Shown: positions 18,701 to 24,850 of the stretch, one piece after another
Position numbering within the stretch: position 1 is the first letter of the stretch
How the letters are laid out: each line of letters begins with the position of its first letter
Assembly: GCA_905221605.1 (NCBI GenBank)
Contig: CAJNDS010000992.1
Coordinates: forward strand, 1 to 38,122
DNA: 38,122 nucleotides
Source: Symbiodinium natans
Taxonomy: Eukaryota; Sar; Dinophyceae; Suessiales; Symbiodiniaceae
Direction: 5' to 3'
Made by a program: the position numbers and the translations under genes
Notes under the pieces: generated by a model
Told to the model about the DNA's origin: nothing
Seen by the model: only the letters and a program-made list of their open reading frames with translations
Database searches by the model: none

Positions 18701-21700
18701 TCCAACACTGCAAACAACTCTTCGCACCCCCGGCGGCATCTCCCACTCGACCAGGCCAGATGCTTAGCATGCCTTTGACTGCCTGTGAATGGACGACACA
18801 GCTCAAATGTACTCCTATAGGCAAGGCCGTGCCTGCGGACTCCGCTCCGGCCACAGCGTGGAAGGCCTGCGCGACAATTGTGGCGCCAGCCATGGCCTGC
18901 ATAGCCAAAGGACTTCAGCCGGTAACCTCTGCACTACCTGATGCATGGAAGAACCCTCAGTTGTGTTTCCTTCCCAAACCACATAAGCCTCCATCCACCG
19001 CAGCTGCTCTCAGACCTATAGGCCTACTCAGACCGGATGGCAAGGCGTTTGCAGGCCACATCAAAAATCAGCTACTGATGCAGGCCTGCGCCAGCCTTAC
19101 TCACACTCCACAGTATGCATACCTTCCGGCACGGGACACGTCGGATGCGCTGGCAAGGGTCAACGCATGCATACATGACATCAAGGACGGTCTTAAGGCC
19201 TTGGGTGGGAATAGGTTCCTGACGAGACAGCGCAAAGAAACTGGACAGGTCAAAGGCGAATCAGGAGGGTGCCTCCTGTCAGTCGACCTCAGCCAAGCTT
19301 TTGATCGTGTCAACCGTGCAAAACTAGATAGAGCGTTGGCACTCCACCAGGTTGATGCTGACCTTAGATCTACCGTCACCGCCATCCACGAGCAGGCTGC
19401 TTACCAGGTCAGGGATAAATTTCACCGGACAGACATCTGCACGACGCAAGGAATTCGCCAGGGATGTCGACTAGCACCAGCCCTATGGGCCGTGCTGTCG
19501 TCTCAGTTACTCTGGGATCTTACTCCCGCTGGTCAAACGCCGCTGCAGCTTCCATTCACGTTGTTCGCCGATGACCATTTAGGCCATTGGCTTCTCAAAA
19601 CGGTGGATGATGCCAAGCAAATGGAGGAGACGATAGTGGCACTTTTTCACATGTTGGAAACATACGGGCTCAAGGTTAATCCGGATAAATCCAGTTTGGT
19701 CATTCGGGTCCAGGGAGCGCAACTTGAAAAATTTGTCAAAAGCCGCACGGTTATAGTTCGCAACCAGGCGCATTGGAAACTACAAGATGGAGCACAAACA
19801 CATCTCATACCGATGTGTGAATCCATCACTTACCTTGGCGCCAAGCTCACACTGAAAGAGGGCACCGGCCATACACTTGACTTTAGGCTTGCTGAAGCTG
19901 AGGCGAAAGTTACGCAACTTCGCAAAAGCATCAGATCACGCAAGGGATTGTCCAGGCACTACAGAGTACGGGTTTGGCAGGCTTGCGTGGTAAACAGTGC
20001 GCTTTATGGTCTGCTGACTACTCCTTTCTCTGGCCAAATGATAACTAAGCTGAGGGCGTGGTTTCACCGCCAACTCAGAGCGGTCACAGGCATGCCAGCT
20101 CACCTCACAAAGGTGAGTAATCAGACGCTGAGAGAAACCTACAACCTGAAGGATCCTGTACACATGCTGACGGAACGCATTGCGCGCAAACTTGATGCTA
20201 TGCAACAAGGACGAGGCGATCCTGCCACGTGCGAAACCAAGACCTTTGAGTATTGGCAAATGCTACACAAACAACTTGCCAGCCATGCTGTGGAACAACG
20301 CACTGTGACGCTGGTGGAACTCTCCAGCTCTAGCCAACATGCCTGCTCCATATGTGGCCTATACTACCCGACCCAAAAAGCCCTTAGGCAACACCAGGCG
20401 CTCAGACACGGACAGATTCAAGCCAACAAACTCAGTATTGACTACAAACCCGAACAACATTCTGTTGCGGGCATGCCACAATGCAAACACTGTCTTCTGA
20501 AGCTGTATGACTGGGGTGCATTAAAAGGGCACATCATGCAAAACGTGTGCGGTTGGCACACCAAACAGCTCAGCGACTCGAACAACAATAGCCAGCAGGA
20601 TACGAAGACTGTTAAAGAAACAGAGCCTGTTCCACACAAGGTCGACACCCCACATACCCCTGTTGACCCTAAAGAGCGGCAACACGAACCACGGAACACC
20701 ACGACTGAGGAGAGCACGCTCCTGCAAAACGAAGCGACACTGGCATTGCTTCAAAGTCATGAGGGAATATGCACCCAAGCAGCATTACACAAAACCTACC
20801 TCAAACAGCACTGCGGTTTCTGTGGCCGCTGGATCGCTGATGCCGGCATGATTAAAACGCATATCCAGAGAGTGCATACGAATCTTGCACGGCATATCAC
20901 CTCAGACATACACACTTCATGCCAGGCCTTCAAGCACCTCTTCAAAAGGGACCATACATGTGAGTGGTGTGACAGAATGGTGCACGGCTCAGATCGGCAT
21001 TGCTCTCAATGCCCAGTTCTTTTTCAGCTGATACTTGCAAGGACCAGCAGACAGGCGGCCTCCGCTTCACCTGAGACCCAGCTCCCTGCAGTATGGCCTG
21101 TACCACACCCAGGGATGGACGTTGCGATTTACCTCAAATCACCTACTCAAGATGAGATGCAACTGCACATACAGCACATGTCCATGCTTGCCAAGACACG
21201 ATGTCTCCTATGCGGTGAACAGGTGCAAGACATCCAACACTGGCGACGACACATGGCGCAGCGGCATGACTCTCAGAAACAGCTTGTCCAGAGTCTAGCT
21301 CAATCCGAAACACTACTACAAGCACACGTTGCGCGACCTTGCTGCTGGTGCAATGTCCACTTCCCAAAGTCTGCTCGAGAACATAGACGAAAGTGCCTCC
21401 CTTTGCTGCAGCTCTGCCTGTACCATGACCTCCACGTCAGTGGAGACCACGCCGGAGCAACAGATGGCGGCAGTGTGGGGCCTCAGCTCACCACTGGCGA
21501 CGACGCCTACACCACAGAGACAAGCGTCCGTCAGACACAGACTGCCGCAAGGGACGCCGCAAAAGTACCGAAAGGGCATGGGCAAGGGCGCAGGCAAGGC
21601 AGCTCCCAAGGCAAAACGGGATCGGGACCAGGAAGCAGAAGACGAGTTGATGATGGACCTGGAGTCGCTGGACGAGGAGACGGTAAGAACGGCCTTGAAA

Positions 21701-23511
21701 ACCTTGGTCAAAACAGCACTCAGACACGAACACCAACTGACGATCTTGGAGGCAGACCGGAGCTACGTGTTCTTCCTGGACACGACGAACCACGGCATTG
21801 TCTCCATGTTGATCCAGGCCAGCGCAACATGGAACACAAAGTTCGAGGAAGGCACGGTCAACACCTCGCTGAGGGCCACGCTATGGGGAGTACTACTCAT
21901 GGAATGGAAAGCACGCCTCGAGAAAATCGAGTCCGACGCCAAGGTACTACAGGTAGCAGAAACAGCAGGATGGGCAACGCGGTCTCCGCTCCAGTGGATC
22001 TACAACGAGTGGAATCCGGTACAGAAAAAGGCGCTACCATCAAGTCGGGACAACCTCACTCACGAGGACGCAAAAAAGGCAGTCAACCAGCTCATCACAA
22101 ACACCGCCAAGGACAACACAGTGCACCGGTTCCAAAGCCTACGACCACTGAAGCCGGACCTGCAGGCGGAAATGATCACCATGGTCCTGACACTCACCGT
22201 CCATCAACAGGCGGCAGCCGTTTACCACGACCTGGACCTCTTGGCAAACAACTGCGCGGGCAAGCTGATCGGTCTACGCTTGAGACGGGAGCGAGTGGGC
22301 AAGACGACGCTCACCAAGGAGCTCGAGAGACTGCAGATCTAAAAAGCAAGCAAGAGAAATTCGGGGGAAAGCGGACTCCGCGCCCCATGCTCAGTCAAAA
22401 CGAGACTGAGAAGGAGCAACTGCAGACAGGCATCCGCAATTTCTTTTCAGCCCCCGTCCATGCCATGTCAGCGAAAAAACCCCGTAGCACTCTGAATGAT
22501 CCGGCCTGCACTAAGAACAAGGTCAAAGGCAGCATGGATGGGGCTTTGGGGCATTCGGTGAGTGCGACCACTGAACAACCAGTGAAGAGTACACCGAAAC
22601 AGGGTCAAGTAGGCATCCCATCAAGGGGGAAACATGGGACTGCGGGCGCGGGGACAAAAGTGGAGGGCTCTTTATTGGCATGGCGCACCCGCGATCGTAT
22701 AACCAATGAGCCTCATGCTAGATCACTCGCACTAACTAATCCACATAACCTTTGCTATGCCAACGCAGTGATTCACATGCTGCACTATGCTCGGTCCCAT
22801 GATGCTTTTATATCAGGTCTGGGCGAAGTCAATGGGGCCATCGTACAGGCCTCAAGATCCAACCAGCACCTGAATATTGCCAGACACCCGGCATGGAACT
22901 TCATATGGCCAGGATGGCAGAAGCCCACGCGACAGCATGACGCGGCTGAGTTTCTGCAGCACCTTTGCAACCGCACAGACTGCGTGGCACTCAAGGGGGG
23001 ATGGGAAGCTAGACGCCCACATGCAGGGGCATATGAAATCCTGGATGAGCAGTTCAACTGTCCACACATAAGACTGGTGGTCCAACACCCCTTCAGAATA
23101 CAGGATGCAGTAACAGCTTGGCATACACAAGACCCGCCACATGCCTTAACTAGACCCCCCGAACTTCTCATCCTCCAGATCGGACGATTTGTCCAATCAG
23201 CCGGAGGCATTAGGAAAACGCGGCAGAGGATTGAAATGCACAAAAATCTCACAGTTCCCACCTTCACTGGACATGCCGGTGACGTTGTCAACACCCCGTA
23301 CAAGCTATGCGGAGGGGTCATGCATATAGGCAAGGTGGTAACGGCCGGGCACTATCAGGCATTCTACTTTCCTGGTGACACTGAGGATATTTGGTCCTGC
23401 CACCTCGTACATGACGACGGCCAGGCCGCCACGCCAGGGACGGATGCCACGCGACAGGCCATTCTTACCAACTGCTACTTGCTTGCATACCGCATCAATA
23501 GCCATGTGTGA
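15712..23511 (+). CDS. LINE ORF2: AP endonuclease, reverse transcriptase, zinc fingers, PIP box, USP domain (2599 residues)
   Basis: It starts with ATG 15712, overlapping ORF1, and carries copy 2 of the duplicated domain (residues about 100-265). An Arg-rich linker leads to M504 (ATG 17221), where an L1-type architecture begins. Endonuclease: about 525-780. RT: about 1075-1500, with DLSQAFDR (D1192) and FADD (D1287, D1288). Six C2H2-like Cys/His clusters follow (about 1545-1895). From 21425 to 22342 this frame is open but unlike a protein, and another frame carries the real-looking one. Residue 2226 (ATG 22387) starts a last module with a PIP box (Q2238-F2245) and a USP-type peptidase domain. 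The module probably acts in target-primed insertion; whether it is one polyprotein or several proteins is unknown. Confidence 0.85.
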   Translation: MDLIEGASPSNSGEAGGLHTSPVVGLVPEPMLTTLKKQAEPPLTLDLLVAPQTQMPAASSQGLGEQEANPRSTAARRSNTNEPRPEARQRSSAARRASTVEPRPHLLLAQAPEEVRHAKQRLLQEAKSAVVKLIPHGDDLHNFLHGYFRQHHATYHTSPMNMPACGNWIWSLTAALMTRPESHPNVWTRRQAGKLGDAVEGYLYTLYQKQTVESLALLAIYGEAARHLHDLMQGIPHAIYYRLSWRQSLDTLEELLEPWIGVSDAQDKRSPRPAVPLSILDSKKGPCNQLATQTAACTHVTSNARSCLGRRGRKWRLRPTVRRRHLRGRRRRNCTSYPLQKQFRLATKAQHIRNLLQQHTNKISSLSTRQSTSAKKPKPRRKIPEKTSTTTPGLSLPGPKSGLYALIWMTHRIARVGGVRVPVSHGAGGPTTTDRHFRASLVGKQVAGETTAPVFGAAGVTTQVGRKRSFQRAQHQSTQNPLGYTRYRGRFMHCSQLGLHTATMPSLTTAKPRRPPCRPRGGAQQRLKVLSINVNSLSGFLWGEVKAFLGGEGLQYDFIFLQETHRTAFCAFKVDNWMAVGSSTKRGEGVLTLVHPRYDASMVRYQEIIPGRVLRVKVCHKEAAIETLNIYQHVWIHTDDPEQNKQRRQTLLDKCTATIQGMARRDTLILAGDFNSEVHAVNGLIGTRVNRSAYHQALDPLTLPRFIQDNALVALNTWHMKDPCTNHTRTGNSQIDYILVRAPSADTRAKQVVKQEAPFGAWKELTHSALIADVRIIKHFHLPKAKMQQELQYSRHDLDYAYRQKDHRITQLKSKVELEINHSLNHGLPLTADHINHTLLREVSDLFPTATSAHTNRGQTKAQCKAIFAAWKELLTHPDEVGGSTITLPARVYHMWQRRRDLQRCKPFTLSGVLRTWQWVLLFNKAGRQSKQYHLQHQRAIALGHLQQAERAAQTHNTKRLYGAVKRLLPWKPKPRIMLKHPDGSPMSLHQEHQALVQHCKQLFAPPAASPTRPGQMLSMPLTACEWTTQLKCTPIGKAVPADSAPATAWKACATIVAPAMACIAKGLQPVTSALPDAWKNPQLCFLPKPHKPPSTAAALRPIGLLRPDGKAFAGHIKNQLLMQACASLTHTPQYAYLPARDTSDALARVNACIHDIKDGLKALGGNRFLTRQRKETGQVKGESGGCLLSVDLSQAFDRVNRAKLDRALALHQVDADLRSTVTAIHEQAAYQVRDKFHRTDICTTQGIRQGCRLAPALWAVLSSQLLWDLTPAGQTPLQLPFTLFADDHLGHWLLKTVDDAKQMEETIVALFHMLETYGLKVNPDKSSLVIRVQGAQLEKFVKSRTVIVRNQAHWKLQDGAQTHLIPMCESITYLGAKLTLKEGTGHTLDFRLAEAEAKVTQLRKSIRSRKGLSRHYRVRVWQACVVNSALYGLLTTPFSGQMITKLRAWFHRQLRAVTGMPAHLTKVSNQTLRETYNLKDPVHMLTERIARKLDAMQQGRGDPATCETKTFEYWQMLHKQLASHAVEQRTVTLVELSSSSQHACSICGLYYPTQKALRQHQALRHGQIQANKLSIDYKPEQHSVAGMPQCKHCLLKLYDWGALKGHIMQNVCGWHTKQLSDSNNNSQQDTKTVKETEPVPHKVDTPHTPVDPKERQHEPRNTTTEESTLLQNEATLALLQSHEGICTQAALHKTYLKQHCGFCGRWIADAGMIKTHIQRVHTNLARHITSDIHTSCQAFKHLFKRDHTCEWCDRMVHGSDRHCSQCPVLFQLILARTSRQAASASPETQLPAVWPVPHPGMDVAIYLKSPTQDEMQLHIQHMSMLAKTRCLLCGEQVQDIQHWRRHMAQRHDSQKQLVQSLAQSETLLQAHVARPCCWCNVHFPKSAREHRRKCLPLLQLCLYHDLHVSGDHAGATDGGSVGPQLTTGDDAYTTETSVRQTQTAARDAAKVPKGHGQGRRQGSSQGKTGSGPGSRRRVDDGPGVAGRGDGKNGLENLGQNSTQTRTPTDDLGGRPELRVLPGHDEPRHCLHVDPGQRNMEHKVRGRHGQHLAEGHAMGSTTHGMESTPRENRVRRQGTTGSRNSRMGNAVSAPVDLQRVESGTEKGATIKSGQPHSRGRKKGSQPAHHKHRQGQHSAPVPKPTTTEAGPAGGNDHHGPDTHRPSTGGSRLPRPGPLGKQLRGQADRSTLETGASGQDDAHQGARETADLKSKQEKFGGKRTPRPMLSQNETEKEQLQTGIRNFFSAPVHAMSAKKPRSTLNDPACTKNKVKGSMDGALGHSVSATTEQPVKSTPKQGQVGIPSRGKHGTAGAGTKVEGSLLAWRTRDRITNEPHARSLALTNPHNLCYANAVIHMLHYARSHDAFISGLGEVNGAIVQASRSNQHLNIARHPAWNFIWPGWQKPTRQHDAAEFLQHLCNRTDCVALKGGWEARRPHAGAYEILDEQFNCPHIRLVVQHPFRIQDAVTAWHTQDPPHALTRPPELLILQIGRFVQSAGGIRKTRQRIEMHKNLTVPTFTGHAGDVVNTPYKLCGGVMHIGKVVTAGHYQAFYFPGDTEDIWSCHLVHDDGQAATPGTDATRQAILTNCYLLAYRINSHV
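15748..15776 (+). repeat. Bulged hairpin element 13
   Basis: Core GTGGTCTCCAC at 15758-15768; outer arms GGTGAAG/CTTCACC (7 of 7 paired); 5' CTG, 3' A. Compared with element 12, one outer pair changed from G-C to A-T on both sides. Confidence 0.9.
16507..16531 (+). repeat. Bulged hairpin element 14
   Basis: Core GCGGTCTCCGC at 16515-16525; outer arms CAGGA/TCCTG; 5' CAA, 3' G. The matching place in duplicated block copy 1 (about 15580-15604) has lost both stems. Confidence 0.85.
17281..18054 (+). other. AP-type (EEP) endonuclease domain of LINE ORF2
   Basis: Shows the exonuclease-endonuclease-phosphatase motif order: LSINVNSLSG, FLQET (E563), LAGDFNSE (D673, N675), SQIDYILV (D736) and a closing THS (H767) in place of the usual SDH. 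These residues bind metal and cut the target strand to prime reverse transcription. All are present, so the nickase may be active. No bulged hairpin elements occur inside it. Confidence 0.9.
18825..18852 (+). repeat. Bulged hairpin element 15
   Basis: Core GCGGACTCCGC at 18835-18845; outer arms GGCCG/CGGCC, with 5 nt and 2 nt unpaired. It sits in the linker between the endonuclease and the RT. Confidence 0.7.
18936..20210 (+). other. Non-LTR reverse transcriptase domain of LINE ORF2
   Basis: Motifs in order: CFLPKPHK and LRPIGLL, SVDLSQAFDRVNR (D1192 at 19285-19287), GIRQGCRLAPALW, LFADD (D1287-D1288 at 19570-19575), GLKVNPDKSS and a thumb-like region. The catalytic aspartates are intact. 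The GxRQGCxLAPxLW block is typical of non-LTR RTs. It is free of bulged hairpins; the nearest lies in the endonuclease-RT linker (18825-18852). Confidence 0.9.
20338..21396 (+). other. Array of C2H2-like zinc fingers behind the RT
   Basis: Six Cys/His clusters: CSICGLYY...HQALRH, CKHCLLKL...H...H, CGFCGRWI...HIQRVH, CEWCDRMV...HCSQC, CLLCGEQV...HMAQRH and CCWCNVHF...HRRKC. Most fit C-x2-C-x12-x-H-x3-5-H/C. In other LINEs, cysteine clusters after the RT bind the element RNA or the target DNA. The number is high for such a tail. Role inferred. Confidence 0.75.
21055..21065 (+). repeat. Hairpin core 16 (outer stem weak)
   Basis: Core GCGGCCTCCGC only; just two outer pairs fit the usual geometry. 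Confidence 0.55.
21425..22342 (+). CDS. LINE ORF3: 305-residue helical protein overlapping ORF2 in another frame
   Basis: This is read in the +1 frame relative to ORF2. The ATG at 21425 (MTSTSVETTPEQ) follows a pyrimidine-rich tract ending in CAG (about 21396-21412), which could serve as a 3' splice or trans-splice acceptor. The stop is TAA at 22340-22342. After a Lys/Gly-rich start come helical segments (ESLDEETVRTALKTLVKTALRHEHQL..., TLWGVLLMEWKARLEKI). The RHEHQL-type block resembles a protein I remember from other dinoflagellate LINE-like sequences. It looks far more protein-like than the Gly/Arg/Gln-rich translation of the same DNA in the ORF2 frame, yet that frame has no stop over these 306 codons. 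Function unknown. Confidence 0.65.
   Translation: MTSTSVETTPEQQMAAVWGLSSPLATTPTPQRQASVRHRLPQGTPQKYRKGMGKGAGKAAPKAKRDRDQEAEDELMMDLESLDEETVRTALKTLVKTALRHEHQLTILEADRSYVFFLDTTNHGIVSMLIQASATWNTKFEEGTVNTSLRATLWGVLLMEWKARLEKIESDAKVLQVAETAGWATRSPLQWIYNEWNPVQKKALPSSRDNLTHEDAKKAVNQLITNTAKDNTVHRFQSLRPLKPDLQAEMITMVLTLTVHQQAAAVYHDLDLLANNCAGKLIGLRLRRERVGKTTLTKELERLQI
21440..21450 (-). repeat. Hairpin core 17, inverted
   Basis: GTGGAGACCAC, the reverse complement of the GTGGTCTCCAC core. It is the only copy in this orientation and has no good outer stem, so it may be chance. Confidence 0.35.
21971..21993 (+). repeat. Hairpin core 18 (outer stem weak)
   Basis: Core GCGGTCTCCGC at 21979-21989; TGG/CCA can pair outside it with a longer 5' spacer. 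It lies in the two-frame region. Confidence 0.55.
22364..22386 (+). repeat. Bulged hairpin element 19
   Basis: Core GCGGACTCCGC at 22371-22381; outer arms GGGG/CCCC; 5' AAA, 3' G. It lies between the ORF3 stop and the ATG of the USP module (22387). Confidence 0.85.
22387..23511 (+). other. C-terminal module: PIP box and USP-type deubiquitinase domain
   Basis: QTGIRNFF (22423-22446) matches the PCNA-binding consensus Qxx(I/L/M)xxF(F/Y) exactly. From about residue 2335 the USP (peptidase C19) boxes appear in order: Cys box NPHNLCYANAV (C2348, codon at 22753), QHDAAEFL (Q2408-E2413), and His box GHYQAFYF (H2547, codon at 23350) followed by HDDGQA (D2568/D2569). This matches the Cys-His-Asp triad of ubiquitin-specific proteases. 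About 250 residues is short for a USP, and the usual zinc-binding CxxC pairs of the fingers are not evident. Likely roles are removing ubiquitin from the element's proteins or from chromatin at the insertion site (inference). Confidence 0.75.
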
Positions 23512-23968
23512 CTCTACATGGGAAAGTGGCCTCCACTCCCCACTGGTGTACACAGGACACTCATGATTCTCAAGCTCTCAAACATGAGAGGCTAACTCTC
23601 TACACTCAGTACAACAAGGCCTGAGGTCTCCTCGCCTTGTGAGTCGACACTCTGACAAGGAGTAGACATAGGCTGTAGACAAGCTGGCCCTCATGATGTC
23701 TCCTGTACAGTTTTTTTGCTTGTTAGCTTCACTTGTTAGTTCCCAGCTGTGACACCTCAGCTGTCGGGCTCTGAGGAGCACAGCTTTGCGGCTGCCAAAG
23801 GCAGTATTTATCTTTCTAGGATTGTACAACTTTGCTGTCGGGCTCCACGGGGCACAGCAGGGTTTTTATCTGCCTCACACCGGCGAACCCTCCAGCAGAG
23901 AGGGGTGACTAGCTCACACTCGCCCGCATGACAACTGCCACAGTTGATGCGAATGAATGAAAAAAAAA
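23512..23968 (+). promoter_or_regulatory. LINE 3' untranslated region with several hairpins and A tail
   Basis: It holds hairpin element 20, then CTCTCA/TGAGAG (23575-23590), CTGCC/GGCAG (23792-23804), and two related hairpins with outer arms GCTGT/ACAGC and a 3-nt CGG bulge on the 5' side (23760-23784 and 23834-23858). It ends in AATGAATG and nine A. A 3' stem-loop series followed by a short tail is what an RT would recognise to start copying; this role is inferred. Confidence 0.65.
23520..23540 (+). repeat. Bulged hairpin element 20
   Basis: Core GTGGCCTCCAC at 23526-23536; outer arms GGG/CCC; 5' AAA, 3' T. It lies outside the ORFs, just after the ORF2 stop, so protein coding cannot explain it. 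Confidence 0.8.
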
Positions 23969-23981
23969 CGATCCGCCTTCA
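23969..23981. repeat. Right target-site duplication of the LINE
   Basis: CGATCCGCCTTCA, a perfect copy of 9126-9138, directly after the A tail. Confidence 0.9.
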
Positions 23982-24089
23982 CGCAGTATGTCCTGCGATG
24001 CTTTACCCGAGACCTTCAAGCTGCCCTGCGATCAGGTGCGGCGCGCGTACCTTAGCTTGAGGGGTCGAGTCTGCAGTATGCTCTCGTAG
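23982..24089 (+). pseudogene. C-terminal end of the host pol, severed by the LINE
   Basis: Read on from the ADPPS codons of the TSD, this gives SRSMSCDALPETF and about 22 further codons to a TAG at 24087-24089. NIADPPSR is the usual end of the RNase H-like domain in this retroelement family, so the continuation across 14.8 kb is convincing. The 292-bp repeat starts at the very next base. Confidence 0.85.
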
Positions 24090-24381
24090 CCTGGATGGGG
24101 GTGTGGGTGGCAACTCGAGCGACTGCGCTCTCGGGCAGCAGAGATTTTGGGATTGCCCACTTTCTCTTGCTATATGCAAGCACTCTTCACCGTGCCACGC
24201 CCCCGTCTGTGTAAAAAGAAAGAGAAGGGTTGTTCGAGTGATTGCATGCTGTCATTTCATGTTCATGTCTCTCACTCTTTTGTAGGGGGATGCGATGTTT
24301 TATCTAATCACTTCCCTGTTTTGTTGATCGACAACTTGGCGATCTAAATTCTGGTGTGCCTTCCCAAGTATACCGAAAATA
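24090..24381 (+). repeat. 292-bp direct repeat, copy 1 (directly after pol stop)
   Basis: It pairs with 24559-24850 at an offset of 469 bp, with only a few substitutions noticed. It begins immediately after the pol stop codon and ends at ACCGAAAATA. It contains no ORF of note. Confidence 0.9.
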
Positions 24382-24558
24382 GGAGCGCCTTCTCGCAAGC
24401 GAGACAGCACCTTATTTTCTTTTTATACTTTTGCAATTCATGGGTGCATGAATTTTCATGAACATGTTTGACTTGTCCACCTTGTGAATTTTGATCTCTT
24501 CCGTCGCAGTGTGGCTGTGTGCAGCTCAGAGGATCAAAATTTTGTCCCGCCCGCCCTC
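24382..24558 (+). other. 177-bp spacer between the 292-bp repeats
   Basis: It contains two small inverted repeats: TCTCGC/GCGAGA near the start and AATTCATG/CATGAATT. In a split-direct-repeat element this would be the A2 segment. No matching A1 was found upstream of gag. Confidence 0.6.
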
Positions 24559-24850
24559 CCTGGGTGGGGGTGTGGGTGGCAACTCGAGCGACTGCGCTCT
24601 CGGGCAGCAGAGATTTTGGGATTGCCCACTTTCTCTTGCTATATGCAAGCACTCTTCACCGTGCCACGCCCCCGTCTGTGCAAAAAGAAAGAGAAGGGTT
24701 GTCCGAGTGATTGCATGCTGTCATTTCATGTTCATGTCTCTCACTCTTTTGTAGGGGGATGCGATGTTTTATCTAATCACTTCCCTGTTTTGTTGATCGA
24801 CAACTTGGCGATCTAAATTCTGGTGTGCCTTCCCAAGTATACCGAAAATA
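24559..24850 (+). repeat. 292-bp direct repeat, copy 2
   Basis: Near-identical to 24090-24381. It stops at the same base, and the copia fragment follows at once, so this is probably the 3' end of the RT/RNase H element or the point where copia sequence was joined. Confidence 0.9.

Larger units (their letters stand above)
9139..23968 (+). mobile_element. Non-LTR retrotransposon (LINE), 14.83 kb, apparently full length
   Basis: The element is bounded by a perfect 13-bp target-site duplication and ends in AATGAATG plus nine A residues (23960-23968), as expected of target-primed reverse transcription. Excising it and one TSD copy restores the host pol reading frame through NIADPPSR to a stop at 24087, which independently confirms both ends. 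It carries two long overlapping ORFs (9255-15743 and 15712-23511) and a third in another frame (21425-22342). No stop interrupts them, so the copy looks young or recently functional. It is unusually long for a LINE and carries extra enzyme domains: Tpt1/KptA and USP. Confidence 0.9.

Noticed and set aside
21425-22342. ORF2-frame translation as a normal protein domain
   Set aside because: The Gly/Arg/Gln-rich composition fits an out-of-frame reading of ORF3; only the absence of stops is notable.
24090-24850. The 292-bp repeats as LTRs of the RT/RNase H element
   Set aside because: Both copies lie on the 3' side of pol, 177 bp apart. No copy was found upstream of gag, so they do not flank the element.
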